From: JAADCS01 sp964473735
Lineage (GTDB): Bacteria; Hydrothermota; Hydrothermia; LBFQ01
Direction: 5' to 3'
Assembly (NCBI GenBank): GCA_964473735.1
Contig: CAYYQD010000001.1
Coordinates: 1-64,000, forward strand
Length of the DNA stretch: 64,000 bases
Positions 1 through 8,359 of the stretch are shown piece by piece (within the stretch, counting starts at the first letter, position 1; the number at the start of each line of letters is the position of its first letter). Both the position numbers and the translations under genes were made by a program. Under the pieces are notes generated by a model. It was not told the DNA's origin and ran no database searches. It saw nothing but the letters and a program-made list of their open reading frames with translations.

Positions 1-354
1 TTGACTCATGGGCATCCTCCTGATCAGACCGCAGTTGACGTAAGCCTCAAATCCGTCCCCGGGAAGGGTGTCGTGGGTGTAGAAGTTGCCGAAGGAGTCC
101 GTGGTTAGGACGAGGGAGTCAGACGAGGAGAGGGCCTTTATGACGACCTTCACGTTCGCGATGGCCTGACCGTTGGTCGTATCCCAGACGGTACCGGCGT
201 AGGTGAAGCTGTGGCAGGAGAGGCAGTCCTTCCTGTACCGAACGTTCCCATCCGTTACGGTGGCGTGCTCCCGGTCGTACGCCGAAGCATCCACATCCTT
301 TCCCTTACATCCGACCGCCGGAAGTAAAAGTAGAAGAAAAAGGGATCTCTTCAT
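1..354 (-). CDS. Lipoprotein with a CxxCH haem-binding motif (3' end outside window)
   Basis: Translated from the complement of position 354; 118 codons are visible and the frame is still open at the window edge, so the C-terminus is missing. The N-terminus MKRSLFLLLLLPAVGC is a lipoprotein signal with the lipid-attachment cysteine at residue 16. A CLSCH motif at about residues 44-48 fits covalent haem c attachment. It is followed by a segment (YAGTVWD ... DSFGNFYTHDTLPG) that resembles the carboxypeptidase-regulatory-like beta-sandwich. The start ATG lies 2 nt after the stop of the upstream b561-like gene, so the two form one unit and may make a small membrane-bound electron-transfer pair (inference). 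A haem-free cysteine-containing lipoprotein is the alternative. Confidence 0.7.
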   Translation of the reverse strand, partial: MKRSLFLLLLLPAVGCKGKDVDASAYDREHATVTDGNVRYRKDCLSCHSFTYAGTVWDTTNGQAIANVKVVIKALSSSDSLVLTTDSFGNFYTHDTLPGDGFEAYVNCGLIRRMPMSQ

Positions 355-356
355 TC

Positions 357-776
357 TCAAGGCAACATCCAGATTAGGGCCGCTCCCGCGGAGAGGGTAG
401 AGGCCCCCAGCATCAGATTGCGGTGCAGGTTATACCTTCCTTCAAAGGCTACGTATCCCGCGTAAGTGTATAGACCAGTCGCCGCCAGACCTAAGGAGGC
501 GTGGAGTACCCTCTTCCATAGGTTTCCCTTCCTCCACAGAAGTACGAAGTTGTAGGTCCCGAGGGTACTTTGAACGGTTGAGGCGGACAGTACGGTGTAT
601 CCCAGCGCCCTATGGAGGTACCTTAATCCGGCCGGGGGTACCCTGTAGTGGTCGTACATACCCTTTATATGGAGACCTAAAAGAACGTTGAGAACACCCC
701 CGACGGCCACGGTATAACCCGTATATCTATGCACCGTCTGTACATCCCAGCTGCTCATAGCGAGGAGTAGCACCAT
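357..776 (-). CDS. Four-helix membrane protein, cytochrome b561-like
   Basis: 139 aa, four predicted membrane helices. Histidines recur near helix ends in similar contexts (HRYTGY, LHRALGY, LHASLG, LHRNLML), the arrangement expected for haem b ligation in b561-type proteins. Specific family membership is inferred from this pattern, not from a match. A -10 box TAGAAT (complement of 786-791) ends 9 nt before the ATG. The CxxCH lipoprotein follows after 2 nt, suggesting transfer of electrons between a membrane haem b and a lipid-anchored haem c. The promoter is back to back with that of the small membrane protein at 820. Confidence 0.6.
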   Translation of the reverse strand: MVLLLAMSSWDVQTVHRYTGYTVAVGGVLNVLLGLHIKGMYDHYRVPPAGLRYLHRALGYTVLSASTVQSTLGTYNFVLLWRKGNLWKRVLHASLGLAATGLYTYAGYVAFEGRYNLHRNLMLGASTLSAGAALIWMLP

Positions 777-785
777 CCTACGTGC

Positions 786-812
786 ATTCTACGGGAGGTT
801 CGCTCTTAGAAT
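786..812. promoter_or_regulatory. Back-to-back -10 boxes of two divergent genes
   Basis: TAGAAT on the minus strand (786-791) serves the b561-like gene starting at 776; TAGAAT on the plus strand (807-812) serves the small membrane protein starting at 820 or 826. Neither has a convincing -35 hexamer. Confidence 0.55.
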
Positions 813-819
813 CCAGATC

Positions 820-1005
820 TTGAGGATGCTCCTGTACTTTATAGCAAAATTCACGCAGGCGAGTGGGATAGGTTGGGTGGTATTGGGTCTATTCGTAGGA
901 CTCACGCGTGGAAGTATGAGGTGGGAGGCTACCCTGCTGTTCATGGGGATATTCGTGTTCGTACTGGGGTACGCCCTTGAGAAGGTCATCACCGGTATGG
1001 ATTGA
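820..1005 (+). CDS. Small two-helix membrane protein, unknown function
   Basis: 61 aa with two hydrophobic segments (about residues 15-30 and 38-55) and no recognisable domain. The outermost start is TTG at 820, 7 nt after a TAGAAT box (807-812); an in-frame ATG at 826 (13 nt after the box) is a plausible alternative. It is transcribed away from the b561-like gene, and whether it belongs with that haem pair is unknown. Support comes from the promoter spacing, which matches other genes in the window, and from its membrane-protein composition. Confidence 0.5.
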   Translation: MRMLLYFIAKFTQASGIGWVVLGLFVGLTRGSMRWEATLLFMGIFVFVLGYALEKVITGMD

Positions 1006-1295
1006 GCGACGTTCAAAGGAACGTTCAAGTGCTTCGGGAGTACGAATCCGGGCCTTTCGCAACATGCCCGCCCCCTTTCCCATACCCTGTCGTGTCCGAT
1101 CCGGTTGTTTTCCTATCGGAATATCGGTGGTACCACTCCGGGTATAAAACTCGCAGAAGTGATACCGCAAGTGAAGATGCACAAGGGTGGGGGATTATCC
1201 GGTAGGGTACGACCCGGCAGTACGCACAGAACAACCTAACAGGTGCGAGAACAAACGTCCACGTCTAACAGGTACCCAAGCGCGATTTTACGAGC
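1006..1295. other. Non-coding stretch between convergent genes, holds repeat copy 1
   Basis: Several short ORFs overlap here on both strands but none has coding character. It contains a direct repeat ACGTTCAA at 1009-1016 and 1021-1028 (12-nt period), just after the stop of the small membrane protein, and the first copy of the dispersed 22-bp repeat (1129-1150). Confidence 0.5.
1129..1150 (+). repeat. Dispersed 22-bp intergenic repeat, copy 1
   Basis: GGTACCACTCCGGGTATAAAAC. It differs at one position from copy 2 (16406-16427). Both are preceded by CGGTGG (an extra AGG in copy 2) and by GGAATAT (1118-1124 here, 16381-16387 there). GTGGTACCAC at this site is a perfect palindrome. Confidence 0.6.
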
Positions 1296-1883
1296 CTATA
1301 CGCTCGGAGATGCTACCTTTCCCTTCACTCCTGCGACAACGTAGTGGTAGGTATAGAGGTCGTACTCCCGAACCCCCATAAACCCAATCTTCGTAAGGGT
1401 CCGAATCACCTTACCGGACGGTATCCTCTCCTCCAACGGTGGGCCGAAGGGGGTGGGTACCGGCTTCCAATCTACGACCACCACCCTACCCCGGGGCCTT
1501 AAGACCCTCATAACCTCTCCCATCGTAGCGTCGGGATCCTCCAGCTCGTGGAAGACGTGAGCGAGGAGGACGGCATCGGCACAACCGTCCCTGAGGGGAA
1601 TACGGGTTTCCTCGCTTTCCACGACCTTCACGTTCCTTAACCCTCTCGCTCTGCCTCTAACTATCTCCAGCATCTCCTCCTGAACGTCTGTCCCCACGAA
1701 CTCCACCTCCGGGTACATACGGGCCAAATGCAGGAGGAAGTACCCGGTACCCACACCCACCTCTATTACCCTGCTACCTTCCCTCGGGTCTAACAAAAAC
1801 ACGAGCCTCTCGGGAGGCTCGTGCCACCAACGTGCGGGATTATGGAGGACGTGTGCGAACTCCGGGTTGAACTTCCGTGCCAC
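1296..1883 (-). CDS. Class I SAM-dependent methyltransferase
   Basis: 195 aa. The SAM-binding motif I is VIEVGVGTGYF near residues 39-49, followed by FVGTDVQ (motif II acidic residue), and a post-motif region ADAVLLAHVFHEL typical of small-molecule methyltransferases of the UbiE/type-11 group. The substrate cannot be read from the sequence. It starts at GTG, whose first base group overlaps the TAG stop of the preceding gene (TAGTG), so it is translationally coupled as the last gene of the rpsL unit. Confidence 0.75.
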   Translation of the reverse strand: MARKFNPEFAHVLHNPARWWHEPPERLVFLLDPREGSRVIEVGVGTGYFLLHLARMYPEVEFVGTDVQEEMLEIVRGRARGLRNVKVVESEETRIPLRDGCADAVLLAHVFHELEDPDATMGEVMRVLRPRGRVVVVDWKPVPTPFGPPLEERIPSGKVIRTLTKIGFMGVREYDLYTYHYVVAGVKGKVASPSV

Positions 1884-2227
1884 TAAACCCCCATCTCCCG
1901 GATCCTCTTCTCCAGCGTCTCGGGGGTTATGAAGTCGTTGTTCTTGTACTCCTCTATCAGGGCCTTAATAACCTTACGCCTCTCACTCGCCTTCATGTTG
2001 GGAAAGGATTCACCCACCACGTTCTGCCAGGCATCTACGAGTTTGATCAACCTCCAGCTCTTCATGTGGGTGGGGTACTTCATCAGCATCCTGTTGGCCA
2101 GCTCTCTGGCGTCGTCGTACTTGCCTACCACCAGCATGTCCTTTATCTTGAGGAAGGCCCTGTCCAGCTTGGCGTTTATCTTCCTCTTCTGCTGCTTCGC
2201 TATCTGGTACTGCTTCCACCTGCTCAT
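1883..2227 (-). CDS. Small basic protein downstream of rpsG, unknown function
   Basis: 114 aa. The start chosen is the ATG at 2227, because a strong GGAGGGAG site lies just upstream; an in-frame start at 2257 would run into rpsG. The N-terminal 30 residues are very basic (KQYQIAKQQKRKINAKLDRA), followed by a helical stretch resembling one TPR-like unit (DDARELANRMLMKYP). It sits 10 nt after rpsG, where many bacteria have fusA, so an RNA- or ribosome-related role is possible (inference). I do not recognise the family. Confidence 0.7.
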   Translation of the reverse strand: MSRWKQYQIAKQQKRKINAKLDRAFLKIKDMLVVGKYDDARELANRMLMKYPTHMKSWRLIKLVDAWQNVVGESFPNMKASERRKVIKALIEEYKNNDFITPETLEKRIREMGV

Positions 2228-2237
2228 GCTCTCCCTC

Positions 2238-2705
2238 CTACCACCTGAAGTGGGCAAAGACCCTGTTGGCCTCGGCCATCTTATGGACGTTCTCCCGGGT
2301 CTTAACGGCGTTCCCCGTACCCTTGTAGGCGTCTATGATCTCGGCGGCCAGCTTCTCGTACATGCGACGCCCCGGCCTATTCCGTGCGGCCCTTATGATC
2401 CACTTTATGGCTAAGGAGGTCTGCCTCTTGGGACGCACCTCAACGGGGATCTGGTAGTTCGCACCTCCTATACGGCGGGAGCGCACCTCAACGGAGGGTT
2501 TCACGTTCTCAATGGCCTTGTGGAAGACGTCAAGGGGGTTCTCACCCGTCTTCTTGGCTATCAGCTCCATGGCCCGATAGAAGATCTTCTGGGCTTTCGT
2601 CCTCTCGCCGTCCCACATTAGGTTGTTTATGAACTTGGCGACCAGCTCGCTCTTATAGACCGGATCCGGTGCCACCTTCCTCTCCGGTGCCCTTCTTCTT
2701 CTCAT
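2238..2705 (-). CDS. rpsG: 30S ribosomal protein S7
   Basis: 155 aa, the usual length. It binds the 3' domain of 16S rRNA and nucleates assembly of the 30S head. Recognised from MRRRRAPERK at the start and the conserved core with GGANYQIPVEVRP and the C-terminal NRVFAHFRW. An AAGGAGGG site precedes the ATG. It lies 14 nt after rpsL, the standard str-operon order, but the next gene is not fusA. Confidence 0.97.
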   Translation of the reverse strand: MRRRRAPERKVAPDPVYKSELVAKFINNLMWDGERTKAQKIFYRAMELIAKKTGENPLDVFHKAIENVKPSVEVRSRRIGGANYQIPVEVRPKRQTSLAIKWIIRAARNRPGRRMYEKLAAEIIDAYKGTGNAVKTRENVHKMAEANRVFAHFRW

Positions 2706-2719
2706 GGTCCCTCCTTAGA

Positions 2720-3103
2720 TTACCCTTTGGCCTCTTTGGGTCTCGGTGTCCCGTACTTGGAACGCGAGTTCCGCCTGCCGGCGACACCGGCGGCGTCGTA
2801 AACACCCCTAACTATGTGGTACTTAACACCCGGTAGGTCCTTCACACGACCACCCCTCACTAAGACCGTGGAGTGCTCCTGCAGGTTGTGCCCCTCACCG
2901 GGTATGTATGCTATTACCTCTTTCCCGTTGGATAGCCTCACCTTCGCCACCTTACGCAGGGCGGAGTTAGGCTTCTTGGGTGTGGTAGTATAAACGCGGA
3001 TACACGTCCCCTTCTTCTGGGGGTTCCCCTCAAGGGCGGGCGACTTCGTCTTCTTCTTCCTCTTCTTCCGCCCGTACCTCACTAACTGGTTGATGGTCGG
3101 CAT
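2720..3103 (-). CDS. rpsL: 30S ribosomal protein S12
   Basis: 127 aa. Decoding-centre protein of the small subunit. The streptomycin-site loop is present as TTPKKPNSALRKVAKVRL, and the PGVKYHIVRG segment is intact. First gene of the unit: TATAAT (complement of 3112-3117) ends 8 nt before the ATG, so the message should be leaderless. The divergent helicase gene starts 58 bp away. Confidence 0.97.
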   Translation of the reverse strand: MPTINQLVRYGRKKRKKKTKSPALEGNPQKKGTCIRVYTTTPKKPNSALRKVAKVRLSNGKEVIAYIPGEGHNLQEHSTVLVRGGRVKDLPGVKYHIVRGVYDAAGVAGRRNSRSKYGTPRPKEAKG

Positions 3104-3111
3104 AGGCGGGT

Positions 3112-3149
3112 ATTATACGGTTGGCCCCCTTAGTTTTCCCGCATAGAAT
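3112..3149. promoter_or_regulatory. Divergent -10 boxes for rpsL and the Ski2-like helicase
   Basis: TATAAT on the minus strand at 3112-3117 (rpsL) and TAGAAT on the plus strand at 3144-3149 (helicase, TTG start at 3162, 12-nt gap). Confidence 0.6.
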
Positions 3150-3161
3150 AGGCTGACGGAC

Positions 3162-5309
3162 TTGAGGGTAATAAAGATAGTAAAGGTTAAGGGTAGGAGC
3201 GTATGGACGGAGGGGAGGAGGATGTACCTCTCCCGGGCCCCAGAGGGTTTCCCCTTTGAGAGGTTGAACCCGCTCCAGACGGTGTTTTACAGGACCTACG
3301 AGGATGGTAACGCTCTGGTAGTGGCCCCCACGTCTTCGGGTAAGACGGGTGTGGGCATCCTCTTTTTAAAGGGAAAGGGGATATACGCTACGCCCACGAA
3401 GGCGCTGGCTACGGAGCTCTACAGGAAGTTCGTATCCATCTACGGAGAGGATAGGGTGGGCCTGAAGACCGGGGACGTGTTTGACGAGTACGATGAGGGG
3501 GACAGGGACCTTTACGTATGTACCTACGAGAGTCTGGCCAACGCCCTGCGCACCGGGAGGAGCTGGGCGTCCGGACCGGTGGTTCTGGACGAGATCCACC
3601 ACATATACAAGGACAGGGGGATAGTGATTGAGGAGATCTTAGCCTACCTGCATCTGTCCGGAAGGGTGTTCCTATCCCTTTCGGCAACCGTACCGGACCC
3701 CGAGGACTTAGCCAGAACGATAGGGGTGGATTACCTCTTAGTCTCCAACTACAGACCAGTACCGATATACGAGAGGTACGAGAGGGTGTCGGGCCGCGGA
3801 GCAGACGGCCTCGCCGAGGTGCTGTACAGGAAGATCTTATCCCTGCCGGAGGACGAGCAGACGATTGTCTTCGTGTATAAGAAGGATATAGGTTATCGCC
3901 TTCTGGAGAAGCTCTCCAGGCAGGGGTTCGGCGTACTTAACGAGACCCTACCTTTCGTACCCCAGAGCCGCGGGGAGGACGTGGCCTTTCACAACGCCGA
4001 CGTTCCGGCTGTGGAGCGGGAGGAGATAGAGAGGGCCTTCAGGGCGGGGAGGTTGAGGTGGCTCATCGCTACCCAGACTCTGGCCTACGGGGTCAACCTG
4101 CCCGCCGACAGGGTCGTAGTGCTGGTCAGGAAGATAAAGGACAGGAAAACGGGAAAGACGAGGTTCCTTCCGGACTCTCTGGACATCCTCCAGATGAAAG
4201 GTAGAGCGGGGCGGTACGGGATAAAGGACAGCGGACACGTCAACATCCTCGTCATAACCAGGTCCAAAAACCCCATGGAAGAGATAATGGCGGACCTCAT
4301 GGAGAGGCGGCCGTTCGTTGAGGAGCTGGAGGAGGTGGGTCTGTCCGTTGAGGAGTACTGGGGAATATCCTCACAGGTGGCACTTATGATACTGGGGGCC
4401 CTATCCTCGGGTAAAGACTGGAGGGAGTTTTTAAAGGCCGTGCCCTCCCTCAGGGATGCGGATCTCTCCGCCCTTGAGGAGGTATTTTCCTACCTCGTGG
4501 GAGGGGGCTTTATAACGGAGGAAGGAGAGCTGACGCGCATAGGGGAGGTGATGCTAAGGAGCTCTGTATCTCCCATAGCGTACGACGAGTTCAGGAGGAG
4601 GGCCCGGGAGGGTGTGGATGTCCTCCTCGCTGTACGTCCTCTAATGTACATGAAGAGGATAAAGGGTAGCCTTCGGAGTTTTCTCCCCCCGGAAGACTAC
4701 TACGCCGAGCTCTCGGCGTTCAAGAGCCTCTACTACGGTACGATAACCCTGAACGACGGCTCCGAAGAGCTATGGATATTCACGTCCGGAAGGCTATTTG
4801 ACTACCCCAACATCTCCAACCCACCGGGGGACCTCGCCTTCACCCGGAGCGACCTCTTCCACCTCGCGAGGGTGCTGGTGGCCCTGCACAGGGAGGGTTA
4901 TATCTTCGCCACACCGGAGGACATACTCCGGGTACTGCACTCCTATAAGTACGGGTTGCCTTACGAGTTCGCTCCCGTAGGGGGGATAGAGGGGGTGGGG
5001 TTCGTCAGGGCGAACGCCCTTTACAGGGCCCTTGAGATGCTCAACGTACGCCACGTGGATTTCGGACCGTACGAGTTCCCTCCGGAGGTCAGGGCTATAC
5101 TGAACGAGGTCTTCTCGGAGAGGTACCAGAGCCGCGAGAGGGCACAGAAGGAGGCGGATATAACCTACGATCTCATCAGTAGGGCCTCCTACCTGTGCGA
5201 TCGCTCCCTCCTCAACCTCCTGACCTTCGCCGTGTTGGGAAAGGATGCGTTGAATTACACAGGGGTAGGAGAGGAGGAGCTGATGAACGTTTTAAGAGAA
5301 AGACTTTAG
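3162..5309 (+). CDS. Ski2-like superfamily 2 DEAH-type helicase
   Basis: 715 aa, TTG start. Walker A APTSSGKT (residues 55-62), Walker B DEIH (143-146), motif III SAT (174-176), and motif VI region QMKGRAGRYG (about 344-353) place it in the Ski2/Hel308-like branch of SF2. These are ATP-driven 3'-5' RNA or DNA helicases. The region after about residue 420 (about 290 aa) is helical and is not a domain I can name. No nuclease or partner gene adjoins it. RNA turnover or repair are both possible; the substrate is not decided by the sequence. Confidence 0.85.
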   Translation: MRVIKIVKVKGRSVWTEGRRMYLSRAPEGFPFERLNPLQTVFYRTYEDGNALVVAPTSSGKTGVGILFLKGKGIYATPTKALATELYRKFVSIYGEDRVGLKTGDVFDEYDEGDRDLYVCTYESLANALRTGRSWASGPVVLDEIHHIYKDRGIVIEEILAYLHLSGRVFLSLSATVPDPEDLARTIGVDYLLVSNYRPVPIYERYERVSGRGADGLAEVLYRKILSLPEDEQTIVFVYKKDIGYRLLEKLSRQGFGVLNETLPFVPQSRGEDVAFHNADVPAVEREEIERAFRAGRLRWLIATQTLAYGVNLPADRVVVLVRKIKDRKTGKTRFLPDSLDILQMKGRAGRYGIKDSGHVNILVITRSKNPMEEIMADLMERRPFVEELEEVGLSVEEYWGISSQVALMILGALSSGKDWREFLKAVPSLRDADLSALEEVFSYLVGGGFITEEGELTRIGEVMLRSSVSPIAYDEFRRRAREGVDVLLAVRPLMYMKRIKGSLRSFLPPEDYYAELSAFKSLYYGTITLNDGSEELWIFTSGRLFDYPNISNPPGDLAFTRSDLFHLARVLVALHREGYIFATPEDILRVLHSYKYGLPYEFAPVGGIEGVGFVRANALYRALEMLNVRHVDFGPYEFPPEVRAILNEVFSERYQSRERAQKEADITYDLISRASYLCDRSLLNLLTFAVLGKDALNYTGVGEEELMNVLRERL

Positions 5310-5357
5310 GTCCTACGTCCCACATCGCAGGGCAACGACCTTAAAATACCCCAAACT

Positions 5358-6938
5358 ATGTGGTTCGTATTGGCGGCGATAAACTTTTACTGGAAGACGT
5401 ACGGCGGTGACGTGACCCAGCAGGGGGTTCAGGGACTCCCGGCGACGATAACCACGCCCGACTTCCTCTGGGAGACGGATCTGGGGACCTCCGTGGGTAC
5501 CCCCAACACCCTGTGGGGATCTCCCGCCATATGCAACCTGAGCTCCACGGAGCCCGGGAACGAGGTCATCATAAAGGCCAACCCACCCCTCTCCGGGAAC
5601 ACGGACGTGCACGCCCTTAGGGGTACGGACGGCGCCTCGCTGTGGACCTTCTCGTCCTTCGGTATGGATCCCACCAGTCCCGCCTGCGCCGACATAGACG
5701 GCGATGGACTTGACGAGGTCATAACCCGCACCTTCTCGGACGGCATAAAGGCCATAGACGGGGACGGCACCGTCCTGTGGACCAACACCGATCCGGGGTA
5801 CTCCTTCTCCAGTCCGGTGGTGGCCGACGTGGACCCCTCCAGCCCGGGTCCGGAGATACTGGTGACCGGGCCTAACGGCTCCTCTGCGAGCCTGTGGGTC
5901 ATATCCTCCTCCGGAGTGACGCTGCGCACCATAACCGTTTCCATAACCGAGCAGCCCGCCGGTACGCCGGCCGTCGGAGACGTGGACCTTGACGGTCAGA
6001 TGGAGGTCGTAGTCCCCACCCTGTGGAGCGGCCTACTTAGCGTGGACCCGGTGGCGGGGAGCGTTGAGTGGACGGCTACGGGTATGGCCATGAACCAGAC
6101 GCCCGCCATAATTGACGCCAACTCGGACGGTGTCCCCGACGTGGTCTATACCTACGACGGCAGGTACATACAGGTCGCACGGGGTACGGACGGCACCCCT
6201 CTGTGGTCCTCCCCCTTTGACGTTGAGGCCCACACCACGGCCGCAGATACCCACGTCGTCCTCATGGAGCATTACGCCGTGTGGGATACCGACGGGGACG
6301 GGTACGCCGACATCTTCTTAGGCGATGGGGGAGACTCCTCCAACGTGAACAGCCATCTCATCCGTATAACCGGCGGTTCCGCCCCGAGTGCCGGCTGGCT
6401 CTACAGCATACCCCAGTGGGCATACGACGGTGGGGGTGGCCTCGTGGATGTGGATAACGACGGGGACTGGGACTTCGTAAAGACGGACGACGCCGGCTAC
6501 CTGTACGCCATAGACGCCAACTCGGGTAGCCTCCTCTGGCGCCTCACCATAGACGACCTCAGCGCCACGCTGGACCCTGCCATCGCCATAGGAGATATAG
6601 ACGGAGACAACTGCTCAGAGATAGTGGTCTTAGGGTACGCGAGCGGCTTCTTAGGTGGAAACTTCTTGGCCCGGGCCATAGATCAGTCCGGTGGAGGCGG
6701 TAGCGGTTGTACCCCCTTAGGATACGACGACGACCTCTCCACGGACGAGCGTGCAGTAGCCACGAAGGGCATACTTTCTTGGAGGGGGAACAGGCCCGTC
6801 CTCAACGTGGATGCCAAGGTGTTCGGGAGGGACGGACGCCTGATAGGGTCCTTCAGGAGGGGGACGGTGCTTGACCTCCCGGCCGGGATATACTACGTCA
6901 CGTACAGGGGTAGGGTGAAGCGCGTTGTGTTAAGGTAG
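5358..6938 (+). CDS. Secreted FG-GAP/VCBS-repeat protein with C-terminal sorting-like tail
   Basis: 526 aa. Repeated calcium-binding-type loops (DIDGDGLDEV, DVDLDGQMEV, DANSDGVPDV, DTDGDGYADI, DVDNDGDWDF, DIDGDNCSEI) define a seven-bladed integrin-alpha-like propeller with embedded WTF/LWT PQQ-like strands. The last 45 residues (KVFGRDGRLIGSF ... LPAGIYYV ... VVLR) match the tail seen on other exported proteins here. The N-terminal hydrophobic stretch is very short. TAAAAT at 5342-5347 ends 10 nt before the ATG, giving a leaderless message. Confidence 0.8.
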   Translation: MWFVLAAINFYWKTYGGDVTQQGVQGLPATITTPDFLWETDLGTSVGTPNTLWGSPAICNLSSTEPGNEVIIKANPPLSGNTDVHALRGTDGASLWTFSSFGMDPTSPACADIDGDGLDEVITRTFSDGIKAIDGDGTVLWTNTDPGYSFSSPVVADVDPSSPGPEILVTGPNGSSASLWVISSSGVTLRTITVSITEQPAGTPAVGDVDLDGQMEVVVPTLWSGLLSVDPVAGSVEWTATGMAMNQTPAIIDANSDGVPDVVYTYDGRYIQVARGTDGTPLWSSPFDVEAHTTAADTHVVLMEHYAVWDTDGDGYADIFLGDGGDSSNVNSHLIRITGGSAPSAGWLYSIPQWAYDGGGGLVDVDNDGDWDFVKTDDAGYLYAIDANSGSLLWRLTIDDLSATLDPAIAIGDIDGDNCSEIVVLGYASGFLGGNFLARAIDQSGGGGSGCTPLGYDDDLSTDERAVATKGILSWRGNRPVLNVDAKVFGRDGRLIGSFRRGTVLDLPAGIYYVTYRGRVKRVVLR

Positions 6939-6944
6939 GGTAAG

Positions 6945-8351
6945 TTATCGGGATAGAATATCCCGTAGAACGGTAGGGAGGTAGGGCTGTTCCGATATAC
7001 CCTTCCACAGGAAGATAACCCTGCCCCTACCGAAGCGCTTCTCACCCACGACGGTGCCTAAGTTCTCCGCTCCCCTCCGAAGGATAAACCTGCGCCGGTC
7101 GGGGTTCTCTAAGGTCCGGAGGCGGGTATCCCCCATGGGGTAGTACCTGTAGCTTCTCCTCTTCCCCTCTACCGTGACCTCACCTCCCCACTCCCCTTTG
7201 AGGTTGGGGCCGAAGCCTATCCGCAGGCCGAACTTCCTAACCGCCGGCTTCTCCTCGCCCCACAGGTTGCGGTACATCGGGTAGGGGCCGCCGGCCAGAA
7301 TCAGCGTGCCACCTTTTTGTACGTACTCTAAGAGAGCCGGAACGCTGGAGGGGTCGTAGAACTCCCAGTGGTCGTATATCACGGCGTCGCACCCATCGTA
7401 CCTCCCCCTCCTTACCTCGGAGACGGGAAGCAGGAGCAGGGATACCGGTGTAATCATGTATGCAGGTATAATACCGCGGTGCATCATCATCATACAGAGC
7501 TTAAGGTGCGTCTTCAACCCCGGAGGTGCGTACGTGGGAACGCGGGGTTTCACCTTCCGCTTAAATAGATTCGCCATCCTGCGCGTGAGTTTAAGGTACT
7601 CGTAGCCGTACCTCTTTGAAGGCTCTACGTGGGTCCCCTCCTCCCACTCGTTGAAGGAGGTTATGAGGACTATGTCAGCTCCAGACTCTATGGCCCTCCT
7701 CCATTGTTGTATGTAGGTAAAGCCGTCCTTACGGGGAACCTTCTGGTGGGGTTTGGTGCGCAGGTCAAACCCCGGAGATACGGGAAGGGCACACAGACCT
7801 CCAAAGGCGTGGGTGTAGTCACACACCTCACGGGCCTCCTCCCATCCCATCTTAAAGTCAATATAAACGTGCATGTTTCCCGATGTAAAACCGTTTAAAC
7901 CGTAGAAACCGTGGAGGGATAAGAGAACGCTGTCCGACAGATCCATCAACGCCCACCTCTGGCTCATGTCCATTATCCCGGTTATCCTGCTATACACGAA
8001 GATGAGAGGCTTTCCGTTTATACGAATGAGGTTCCGCCTGCCTCCGAACTCCCTGAGGACCTCCCGGACCCTCTTGACCGGATCCCCGTTCTCCAGGTAG
8101 AAGGTGTATTTCAACCCGCACTCCTCCAAGACCTCCGTCACGCGCTTTACCTTCTCTATCCCACCGAAACGCTCCTCCTTCCATAGGGATATTACGAAAC
8201 CGTCTATCCCCCCCTCCTTGGCCCACTCGCAGTGTTTTAGGATGACCTTCCTGTCCGTGGAGGAGTACCTGCCGATGAGGGGCGTATCCAGAGCCACGTC
8301 CCACCTTCCCGAATAGGGATCAAACCACACGTAGTAAAACGCCAGTACCAT
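6945..8351 (-). CDS. GH99-like glycoside hydrolase with C-terminal extension
   Basis: 468 aa, starting at the ATG at 8351. An upstream in-frame extension to 8459 is rejected because a TAAAAT box (complement of 8360-8365) ends 8 nt before 8351. Residues 1-285 form the catalytic barrel: the first strand is AFYYVWFDP, and the hallmark ITSFNEWEEGTHVEPS lies near 255-270, as in endo-alpha-mannosidase-like GH99 proteins. Residues about 290-468 look like a glutamine-amidotransferase-like fold (YDGCDAVIYDHW, GGTLILAGGPYP). No signal peptide, so probably cytoplasmic. The substrate is likely a mannose-containing glycan by family analogy only. Confidence 0.75.
   Translation of the reverse strand: MVLAFYYVWFDPYSGRWDVALDTPLIGRYSSTDRKVILKHCEWAKEGGIDGFVISLWKEERFGGIEKVKRVTEVLEECGLKYTFYLENGDPVKRVREVLREFGGRRNLIRINGKPLIFVYSRITGIMDMSQRWALMDLSDSVLLSLHGFYGLNGFTSGNMHVYIDFKMGWEEAREVCDYTHAFGGLCALPVSPGFDLRTKPHQKVPRKDGFTYIQQWRRAIESGADIVLITSFNEWEEGTHVEPSKRYGYEYLKLTRRMANLFKRKVKPRVPTYAPPGLKTHLKLCMMMMHRGIIPAYMITPVSLLLLPVSEVRRGRYDGCDAVIYDHWEFYDPSSVPALLEYVQKGGTLILAGGPYPMYRNLWGEEKPAVRKFGLRIGFGPNLKGEWGGEVTVEGKRRSYRYYPMGDTRLRTLENPDRRRFILRRGAENLGTVVGEKRFGRGRVIFLWKGISEQPYLPTVLRDILSR
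6949..6965. terminator. Perfect 7-bp hairpin between convergent genes
   Basis: CGGGATA-GAA-TATCCCG lies 11 nt after the FG-GAP gene stop and within the last codons of the convergent GH99-like gene. There is no T-run, so a terminator role is weak. Confidence 0.3.
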
Positions 8352-8359
8352 CACGGAGG

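Noticed and set aside
889..1381. Several overlapping 60-97-codon ORFs on both strands between 889 and 1381
   Set aside because: They overlap each other, lack ribosome sites and -10 boxes in the local style, and have no protein-like composition.
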